Assembly: GCA_036491755.1 (NCBI GenBank)
Contig: DASXBJ010000057.1
Location: 1 to 34,974, forward strand
Reading direction: 5' to 3'
Source: DASXBJ01 sp036491755
GTDB lineage: Bacteria > Chloroflexota > Dormibacteria > Dormibacterales > Dormibacteraceae
DNA: 34,974 bases
Under the pieces are notes generated by a model, which worked only from the letters and a program-made list of their open reading frames with translations, did not search any database and was not told the origin of the DNA. Positions 29,954 to 34,974 of this stretch are shown in pieces (the first letter of the stretch is position 1; every line of letters begins with the position of its first letter). The position numbers were made by a program, and so were the translations under genes.

Positions 29954-31089
29954 TGCGCATCGCCATCTTCACCGAGACCGCGCCGCCGAGCGTCAACGGC
30001 GTTGTGCGCCGACTCGATCAGACGATCCGCGAGCTGACCCAGTCGGGCGACGAGGTGATGGTCTTCGCGCCGGCGGGGGGGCCTTCGCGCTGGCACGGCG
30101 CCGAGGTGGTCGGGGCGCCCTGCTTCCCGCTGCCCTGGTACCCGGAGATCCTGGTCGGCATGCCGCATCCCGCCATGCGTCGGCGCCTCGCCCGCTTTGC
30201 GCCAGACGTCGTCCACGCCGTCAACCCCGCCGTGCTCGCGGCGGGCGGCCTGTTCTATGCCCGCACGCTGGGCATTCCGATGGTCGCGTCGTTCCACACG
30301 CACCTTCCCCGGTATCTCCACCATTACGGGCTAGGCGTGTTCGAGCAGCTGGCCTGGGATGTTCTCCGGTCGTTCCACAACCAGGCCGACCTGAACATCG
30401 CCATCTCGCGGCCGGTCGCTGAGGAGCTCCGGCGCCGAGGCCTGCAGCGCGTCGAGCTGGGCTGGCGCGGAGGCGTCGACACGAGCCTGTTCGACCCGCG
30501 GCGCGCGTCGGCGCAGATGCGCGCTCGGCTCACGGACGGGCATCCCGAAGCGCCGCTGGTGGTGTGTGTCGGCCGGCTGGGCGCCGAGAAGGGCCTCGAG
30601 CTGATCGGGCCGATGCTGGACCGGTTGAGCGGCGCGCGCGTCGCCTTCATCGGCGACGGTCCCTATCGCGGCGTGCTCGAGGAGCAGCTGGCGTCACGGC
30701 CGGCGCACTTCGCGGGCTATCTCAAAGGCTATGAGCTTGCGACCGCGGTGGCATCGGCGGACGTACTGGTGTTTCCCTCGCAGACCGACACCCTCGGCCT
30801 GGTGATGCTCGAGGCGATGGCCGCGGGGACGCCTGTTGTCGCCGCCGACACGGGCGGCACGACCGACCTCGTCGAACACGGCCTGACGGGCCTCCTCTTC
30901 CCTCCCGGCGACGCGGCGGCTGCCGCGGGCGCCGTTCGCCGCCTCCTCGACGACCGGGTCACGCGCGAGCTCGTGCGGGTCGCAGGACGGGCGCAGGCGG
31001 AGCGCTGGACGTGGAAGGCCGCCGCGCAGGACCTCCGGCGTTGGTATCGGCGGGCGATCGACCGGCTTGGGCAACCTAAGGCGGCGTGA
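29950..31089 (+). CDS. GT4-family glycosyltransferase (MgtA/mannosyltransferase-like)
   Basis: A 379-residue GT-B glycosyltransferase; a second ATG at 29953 (MRIAIFTETAPPSVNG) may be the real start. The N-terminal acceptor domain contains ETAPPSVNGVVRRLDQT and PMVASFHTHLPRYLHHYG. The donor domain contains VELGWRGGVDTSLFDPRR, VVCVGRLGAEKGLELIGPML and the ExnE-type motif VFPSQTDTLGLVMLEAMAAG. These are typical of GDP-mannose-dependent alpha-mannosyltransferases making glycolipids (MgtA-like) in actinobacteria and relatives, but the donor sugar is inferred. It acts at the cytoplasmic membrane face. It follows the PHP gene with overlap and precedes an alpha/beta hydrolase gene by 20 bases. Confidence 0.9.
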   Translation: MMRIAIFTETAPPSVNGVVRRLDQTIRELTQSGDEVMVFAPAGGPSRWHGAEVVGAPCFPLPWYPEILVGMPHPAMRRRLARFAPDVVHAVNPAVLAAGGLFYARTLGIPMVASFHTHLPRYLHHYGLGVFEQLAWDVLRSFHNQADLNIAISRPVAEELRRRGLQRVELGWRGGVDTSLFDPRRASAQMRARLTDGHPEAPLVVCVGRLGAEKGLELIGPMLDRLSGARVAFIGDGPYRGVLEEQLASRPAHFAGYLKGYELATAVASADVLVFPSQTDTLGLVMLEAMAAGTPVVAADTGGTTDLVEHGLTGLLFPPGDAAAAAGAVRRLLDDRVTRELVRVAGRAQAERWTWKAAAQDLRRWYRRAIDRLGQPKAA

Positions 31090-31109
31090 TCTAGGTAGAT
31101 TGGCGCGTT

Positions 31110-31997
31110 GTGCGGGCGCCGCTCGGTGTGGTCGAGATCGAATACGAGGTCATGGGCGATGACGATGGTGAACCGCTCCTGCTCATCGGCGGCCTCGGCT
31201 CGCAGCTCATCAGCTGGGACGAGGAGTTCTGCGAGGAGCTCGTCGCCCGCGGTTACCGCGTGGTCCGGTACGACAACCGCGACTCGGGTTTGTCCACCGC
31301 GCTCGACGGCTACGGCGTGCCAGACCTTCTCGGCCTGGTCATGGGACGCGGGCAGCCGCCTTATCTGCTCGATGCGCTGGCCGAGGATGCGGCTGCGCTG
31401 CTCCGTTACATCGGGGTCGCACAAGCCCATGTGATCGGCCTGTCGCTGGGCGGGATGGTCGCCCAGCTCTTGGCCCTCGCGCATCCCGAGATGGTGCTGA
31501 GCGTGGTGGCGGCCCTGTCCGGACCGCCGGGCAGGCCGAGCGCGTTGCCGGCGCCGGATGTCGTGCGCGCGCTCCTGCGCCCCCCGGCGGAAACGTTCGG
31601 CGAACGCGTCGAAGCTGCTGTCGCCCTGAGGCAGGTGCTCGCCGTGCACGAGGTCGGGTTCGACGCTGCCCTTGCGAGCCGTCGCGCCGAGCTGCAGATC
31701 CGCCGGGCCTACAGCCCGGCCGCGACCATGCGGCAGGCGGCAGCCGTGCTGGGCACTCCGAACCGGCTCGAGGACCTCCACCGGCTTTCCGTCCCGGTTC
31801 TGTTCGTCCACGGCGAGCTCGACCCGCTGGTTCCATTGATGTCGGCGCAGGCGGCGGCTGCGGTCATCCCGCGGGCCGAGCTCATCACCATGCCGCGTCT
31901 CGGCCATGACCTTCCTGCGGCCGTCGCGATGGGCCTGATCGACAGGATCACGGACTTCCACGCCCGCCATTGCGATGGCAAGGACGGCGCGGCATGA
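31110..31997 (+). CDS. Alpha/beta-fold hydrolase
   Basis: A 295-residue protein starting at the GTG at 31110. Catalytic triad: Ser112 in the nucleophile elbow HVIGLSLGGMVAQ, Asp238 in LFVHGELDPLVP and His266 in LGHDLPAA. The oxyanion region is LLLIGGLGSQLISWD, and VVRYDNRDSGLST is the strand-4 motif of the RdmC/aclacinomycin methylesterase-like group. It is probably cytosolic. Its substrate is unknown; membership in the glycosyltransferase operon is suggested by the 20-base gap. Confidence 0.9.
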   Translation: MRAPLGVVEIEYEVMGDDDGEPLLLIGGLGSQLISWDEEFCEELVARGYRVVRYDNRDSGLSTALDGYGVPDLLGLVMGRGQPPYLLDALAEDAAALLRYIGVAQAHVIGLSLGGMVAQLLALAHPEMVLSVVAALSGPPGRPSALPAPDVVRALLRPPAETFGERVEAAVALRQVLAVHEVGFDAALASRRAELQIRRAYSPAATMRQAAAVLGTPNRLEDLHRLSVPVLFVHGELDPLVPLMSAQAAAAVIPRAELITMPRLGHDLPAAVAMGLIDRITDFHARHCDGKDGAA

Positions 31998-32297
31998 GGA
32001 CGTGGCCGAGGACCCACCCACGCCACTGACTTCCGGCATGAATTCAAGGCCTACGGCTTAGCCCACCTCGGAAGACCAGGGGTGTGGCTCGCGCCTCCTC
32101 CACTTGTACGGCGACACGCCGTCCGGGGCGGATCAAGACTGGAGTTGGGGTGTTCCGGGGGAATGTCGCCCTCGACTGCCAGATCAGACTCCGGCTTATA
32201 CGCCGGTCCAGCAGTCGCGCGCGGATGAAGCAGGTCGCGGGAGTCGCAGGGCAACCGCAAACCGAATCACCTCAAGAACTACCAGGGAGGTGTCGCA
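31998..32297. other. 300-base gap without a supported gene
   Basis: No reading frame here has good coding character and no strong hairpin with a T-run is seen. It holds only weak inverted repeats, such as CGGCG-ACA-CGCCG around 32109-32121. It must contain the promoter for the 32298 gene cluster, but no promoter pair is obvious. Confidence 0.4.
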
Positions 32298-32480
32298 ATG
32301 GTTGACAAGCAGGCGATCGTCGACGAGCTGGAGAGCAAAGGCGAGCAGGACCTGGCAAGGCAGGCAGAAAGCCGGCTGCCGGACCAGGTGCACCTCGGGG
32401 ACCACGCCGTGCAGCTGCGCCAGCTCGGTCTCGACCCGGACGAGCTAGCGGCGAAGTTTGAACCGAACATTTCCAGATAG
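32298..32480 (+). CDS. 60-residue acidic soluble protein of unknown function
   Basis: The ATG at 32298 follows GGGAGGTGTCGCA. The product is highly charged and helical (KQAIVDELESKGEQDLARQ, then LPDQVHLGDHAVQLRQLGLD) with no membrane segment or Cys. It ends 11 bases before the DUF892 gene, with which it is almost certainly co-transcribed. I do not recognise the family. The organisation suggests a small stress-linked partner of the ferritin-like protein. Confidence 0.75.
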   Translation: MVDKQAIVDELESKGEQDLARQAESRLPDQVHLGDHAVQLRQLGLDPDELAAKFEPNISR

Positions 32481-32491
32481 GAGGGCGACCA

Positions 32492-32977
32492 ATGTCGATA
32501 TCCAACTCGCAGGAAAAGTTCAGTCACGAGCTGGCAGACCTCTACGACGCGGAGCACCAGTTCCTGGAGGCACAGGGAAAAATGCTTTCCAACGCGAGTG
32601 ACGAAAAGCTCAGATCGTTGCTCGAGGAGCATATGGCGGAAACCAAAGAGCAGATCGGCAAACTCGAAGCGGTCTTCTCGGAGATCCGCGAACAGCCGAA
32701 ACGGCAACCATGCTCAGGCGCCAAGGGCCTGATCGAAGAGGCGACGAAGACGATGGAGGACGCCGGCACCGATGAGCTGCGCGATGCCTTCATCGTTGGC
32801 GCTGCGACCAAGGCGGAGCACTACGAGATGGTCAGCTACGCGGACCTGATCGAAGGCGCCGAGATGCTCAAGTTGAAGCGGGCCGTCAAGCTGCTGACCG
32901 AAAACCGCGAGCAGGAGGTCCGCACCGCGCGCCGGCTCGAAAGAGTCGCTCCGCGGCTGGGCAAGGCGGCGGCCTAG
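32492..32977 (+). CDS. DUF892/YciE-YciF family ferritin-like protein
   Basis: A 161-residue all-helical protein from the ATG at 32492, preceded by AGGAGGGCGACCA. It starts with the family pattern KFSHELADLYDAEHQFLEA, with Glu and His residues placed as in ferritin-like four-helix bundles. Further Glu/His residues occur in LEEHMAETKEQIGKLEAVF, FIVGAATKAEHYEMVSY and LLTENREQEVRTARRLE, and could complete a di-metal site. DUF892 proteins (E. coli YciE/YciF) are linked to osmotic and oxidative stress; their enzymatic activity is unresolved. The single Cys in QPCSGAKGLIEEA is a family feature. Confidence 0.9.
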   Translation: MSISNSQEKFSHELADLYDAEHQFLEAQGKMLSNASDEKLRSLLEEHMAETKEQIGKLEAVFSEIREQPKRQPCSGAKGLIEEATKTMEDAGTDELRDAFIVGAATKAEHYEMVSYADLIEGAEMLKLKRAVKLLTENREQEVRTARRLERVAPRLGKAAA

Positions 32978-32989
32978 AAGGTCGAGCTT

Positions 32990-33032
32990 GCCGTTCCCCA
33001 CGGGGTTCCTCCATCGACCCCGTGGGGACGGC
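32990..33032. terminator. Long inverted repeat after the DUF892 gene
   Basis: CCCCACGGGGT (32996-33006) pairs perfectly with ACCCCGTGGGG (33017-33027). Five more flanking pairs (GCCGT/ACGGC) follow across a single bulged T, giving ~16 pairs around a ten-base loop. There is no T-tract, so it may be a Rho-assisted end, an mRNA-stabilising hairpin or an attenuating element between the DUF892 and CxxCxC genes. Confidence 0.55.
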
Positions 33033-33087
33033 CGCTCTGCCACGCGAGCTTCAGCCAGTGATTTTGAAAAGGAGGCGGTTTGAAGAG

Positions 33088-33261
33088 ATGTGCGTGAACT
33101 GCGGTTGCGGCGAGTACGACGAGCGTCACAAGCCGACCGACATCACACTCGAGGACCTGCAGCAGGCGGCTGACGGCCAGAACATGGACCTTGAAACAGC
33201 GGCCGACAACATCCACCAGGCGGCGCGTGCCGTCAGGCAGCAGCAGAGCAAGGCGTCCTAA
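33088..33261 (+). CDS. 57-residue CxxCxC protein of unknown function
   Basis: The ATG at 33088 lies 13 bases after GGAGG (33071-33075), a long spacing, and the frame is open upstream. The product begins MCVNCGCGEYDERHKP, three closely spaced Cys residues followed by His, suitable for binding a metal. A charged helical stretch follows (TLEDLQQAADGQNMD, then AADNIHQAARAVRQQQ). It is strand-matched with the two preceding small genes and lies 111 bases after DUF892. No characterised family is recognised. Confidence 0.7.
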   Translation: MCVNCGCGEYDERHKPTDITLEDLQQAADGQNMDLETAADNIHQAARAVRQQQSKAS

Positions 33262-33293
33262 CCCAGAAGAAGGTCTGGCGCCCCGCGACGGCT

Positions 33294-33327
33294 GCGTCTC
33301 GTCTGGCGGGCGCCTGAGACGAGACGC
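33294..33327. terminator. Bidirectional hairpin between convergent genes
   Basis: GCGTCTCGTCT (33294-33304) pairs perfectly with AGACGAGACGC (33317-33327) around a twelve-base GC-rich loop. It sits between the CxxCxC gene (plus) and the DinB-like gene (minus), the position expected for a shared terminator, though neither side has a clear T-run. Confidence 0.6.
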
Positions 33328-33338
33328 CCGAGTCGGAG

Positions 33339-33800
33339 CTAGGCTCCTCCGCGCGTTCGGAGCGCCGCTTCGATCTCGTCGAGGTGCTCGCCACGGTGGC
33401 CGGCGCGCAGCGGGTTGAGCGGGCTCGTCGGATCGTTGGGCCAGAACCGGGCGCTGTCGAGCGACGCGACGCGGCGGTCGGTCTCCTCGGCCAGCCGAAT
33501 CGCCAGCTCGGCCGCCTGCCGAGGCGGGATGGCCTGGATCAGCGGCCGAGTGGCGTCATTGATCCAGTCGACGTCGTCCGGCTCTGCATCGGACGGTGAG
33601 AACGGCACGGAACGCTCCACCTTGTCGGCCAGGGCCAGGGCGCGTGCGTCCCAAAAGGCGAGGTGGCCCATCACGCCCGCGACCGTCCAGTGTCCGTTCA
33701 CGGGACTGCCCAGCTCGTCGTCGCTCAGCCGCGTAACGAGGTCACGCAACCGTTCGCGCTCTCGCGTGTTCTGCTCGATGTACGAACGATCCGACGACAT
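33339..33800 (-). CDS. DinB/MDMPI-like (maleylpyruvate isomerase N-terminal-like) protein
   Basis: A 153-residue protein from the ATG at 33800, preceded by GGGGGAGGAACC. The upstream extension of the open frame is Arg-rich and unlikely. It opens with helix RSYIEQNTRERERLRDLV and contains NGHWTVAGVMGHLAFWDAR, the W-x-HL-FWD-type signature of the DinB/mycothiol-dependent four-helix-bundle superfamily, whose His supplies a metal ligand. Further conserved-looking elements are the PPRQAAELAIRLAEETDRRV helix and LRAGHRGEHLDEIE. The family includes thiol-dependent transferases and many uncharacterised proteins, and the exact role is unknown. Confidence 0.8.
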   Translation of the reverse strand: MSSDRSYIEQNTRERERLRDLVTRLSDDELGSPVNGHWTVAGVMGHLAFWDARALALADKVERSVPFSPSDAEPDDVDWINDATRPLIQAIPPRQAAELAIRLAEETDRRVASLDSARFWPNDPTSPLNPLRAGHRGEHLDEIEAALRTRGGA

Positions 33801-34011
33801 GGTTCCTCCCCCTTTGGTGACGGCAGCAGCGGTTGCCACACGATTATGCCGCCAGAGCGTGACTGGAGCCGGTCGCCTTCTGGGGGTCCGCCGACTACAT
33901 TTCCTGAATCCGCATGGCGGCCGAACCGGCGCGCCAGACCACCGGTGCGCCGTCACCCACCATGCGTTCTATCGGTGAGGCGGATCAGGCCATCGTTCCA
34001 AGGAGGCGTGG

Positions 34012-34398
34012 ATGAGCAAGGCCATCGAAGACGTGATCGAGATCGAAAAGGGCTTCTGGACCAAGGCGAACGAGCCCGATTACTTCAAGGAGCACATGGC
34101 GGACCAAGCGCTTTCGGTCATCGAGCCGATGGGCTTCCTGGACAAGTCCCAGGCGGTCAACATGCCGGCCGAGAAACCCTGGAAGGACGTTGAGATGCTG
34201 GACTTGCGGGCAACCGAGATCACGCCCGACTGCGTCATCGTCGCGTACCACGGGAAGGGCCGGAGGGAGGGCGACAGGGAGCCTTACCAAAGCAGCATCG
34301 CCTCCACCTATATCCGCGCGGATGGAAGGTGGCTCCTCGCACTGTCGGCGCACCAGCCCTGGCAGCCGAAGAACGGGGGCGGTCCGAAGCAGGCGTAA
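34012..34398 (+). CDS. SnoaL/DUF4440-like small protein
   Basis: A 128-residue protein from the ATG at 34012, with AAGGAGG nine bases upstream. It begins with helix IEDVIEIEKGFWTKANE, then a beta sheet-type C-terminal half (CVIVAYHGKGRR, SSIASTYIRADGRWLLALSAHQPW). This matches the cone-like NTF2/DUF4440 fold. SHAHQP-like LSAHQPW ends the last strand, as in many DUF4440 proteins. No signal peptide. The function is unassigned; the family contains both enzymes and ligand-binding proteins. Confidence 0.8.
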   Translation: MSKAIEDVIEIEKGFWTKANEPDYFKEHMADQALSVIEPMGFLDKSQAVNMPAEKPWKDVEMLDLRATEITPDCVIVAYHGKGRREGDREPYQSSIASTYIRADGRWLLALSAHQPWQPKNGGGPKQA

Positions 34399-34525
34399 CC
34401 GGCCGGCTCAGCTCACGCTGCGACGCGTCGTCCGATACCTGGACTTGCCCGCGAACGCACTCATCCGGTGCACCCATTGATAATCGACCGATGAGATCAC
34501 GCCCCGCGACCAGTCCTTAAAGACG

Positions 34526-34974
34526 ATGGGCCAGGTCAAGTGTCAGATCACGATGTCCCTCGACGGTTTCGTCGCCGGTCCAAACCAGACCCTCGAGAAC
34601 CCGCTTGGCGAGGGCGCCATGCGCCTGCACGAGTGGGTCTTCGCGACGGACAGTTGGAACGAGCAACACGGCCAGCAGGCAGGCGCGCGAACCGCGGACT
34701 CGCTGGTGTTCGACGAGGTGACCGCGAACCTCGGGGCTTACATCATGGGCCGCAACATGTTCGGCCCGGGCCGCGGGCCGTGGGATCCGTCGTGGACGGG
34801 CTGGTGGGGCCCCGACCCGCCTTATCACGTACCCGTCTTCGTGCTCACACATCACCCTCGGGAGCCGCTTCCCATGGAGGGTGGAACGACTTTCCACTTC
34901 GTCACCGACGGAATCGAGTCGGCCCTGGCGCAAGCTCGCGCCGCCGCCCAGGACATGGACGTCTCGATCGCCGG
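34526..34974 (+). CDS. Dihydrofolate reductase family protein, RibD C-terminal-like (3' truncated)
   Basis: From the ATG at 34526 the frame is open to the window end (149 complete codons). It begins MGQVKCQITMSLDGFVAGPN, the strand-plus-SLDGFVA signature of the DHFR/RibD-reductase superfamily. YIMGRNMFGPGRGPWD is the substrate/NADPH-binding helix region, and PVFVLTHHPREPLPMEGG is the following strand and loop. Full members are about 185-200 residues, so about 40-50 residues are missing. It would act in the cytoplasm as an NADPH-dependent reductase of unknown substrate. Confidence 0.85.
   Translation, partial: MGQVKCQITMSLDGFVAGPNQTLENPLGEGAMRLHEWVFATDSWNEQHGQQAGARTADSLVFDEVTANLGAYIMGRNMFGPGRGPWDPSWTGWWGPDPPYHVPVFVLTHHPREPLPMEGGTTFHFVTDGIESALAQARAAAQDMDVSIA

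Noticed and set aside
30729..32039. Long minus-strand open frame (436 codons) opposite the glycosyltransferase and hydrolase genes
   Set aside because: It spans two real genes and their gap, with low-complexity Arg/Gln/His composition and no recognisable motif.
33901..33960. GC-rich repeat-like text (GGCGCGCC and ACCGGTGCGCC) upstream of the 34012 gene
   Set aside because: Arms are short and irregular; nothing beyond ordinary GC-rich sequence.
1..34974. CRISPR array, insertion sequence, prophage or integron
   Set aside because: No regularly spaced repeats, transposase, integrase, terminal inverted repeats or phage structural genes were found by reading both strands.

Overview
The window is high-GC bacterial chromosome with mostly single-gene or two-to-three-gene transcription units, GTG and TTG starts, and frequent 4-base stop/start overlaps. 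The gene families (a DevR/DevS-type two-component system, DUF4386 and DUF6326 membrane proteins, a GYLSQ-type cytochrome b, a MarR/MFS pair, a MgtA-like glycosyltransferase, YciE/DUF892) suggest an actinobacterial or Chloroflexota/Dormibacterota-like soil lineage. The sequence alone does not fix the phylum. I see no rRNA, convincing tRNA, CRISPR array, IS element or phage module.

Layout. 0-2.2 kb: the end of an unknown gene, a lipoprotein and a small membrane protein, all unrecognised. 2.4-6.1 kb: a stand-alone receiver protein divergent from a large PAS/GAF hybrid histidine kinase. 6.2-10.7 kb: an aminoglycoside-phosphotransferase-like kinase and an ECF-type sigma factor (minus strand), divergent from a polytopic membrane protein with a C-terminal helix-turn-helix, followed by two envelope proteins. 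Helically phased GTYTCA repeats sit in the divergent promoter region and recur before the next gene. 10.7-14.0 kb: tautomerase-MFS and MarR-MFS operons, divergent around a palindromic operator. 14.3-18.0 kb: a PAP2-type membrane enzyme, a secreted phosphodiesterase/alkaline phosphatase-superfamily protein and a nitrilase.

18.2-27.0 kb is the most coherent block. It holds a split b-type cytochrome operon (a 51-residue single-helix peptide, a four-helix di-heme cytochrome b and a large partner subunit), two CBS-domain proteins, a two-helix membrane protein, an SRPBCC-like protein, a DevR/DevS-like sensor pair whose GAF domain keeps the histidine expected for haem binding, and DUF4386/DUF6326 membrane proteins. 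A 14-bp imperfect palindrome (about GGGMCN-WW-YGRCCC) recurs in nearly every intergenic gap of this block, usually 50-95 bp from a start codon. I read this as a locally encoded hypoxia/redox/dormancy-type regulon with its own sensor, regulator, operators and outputs. The cytochrome appears to lack the usual quinol-oxidising motifs and has no Rieske or cytochrome c partner nearby.

27.3-32.0 kb: a GH31 glycosidase, then PHP phosphoesterase, GT4 glycosyltransferase and alpha/beta hydrolase genes on one strand. 32.3-33.3 kb: three small genes with strong ribosome binding sites (a 60-residue protein, a DUF892/YciE ferritin-like protein and a CxxCxC 57-residue protein). 33.3-35.0 kb: a DinB/MDMPI-like protein, a SnoaL/DUF4440-like protein and the start of a dihydrofolate-reductase-family protein cut by the window edge.
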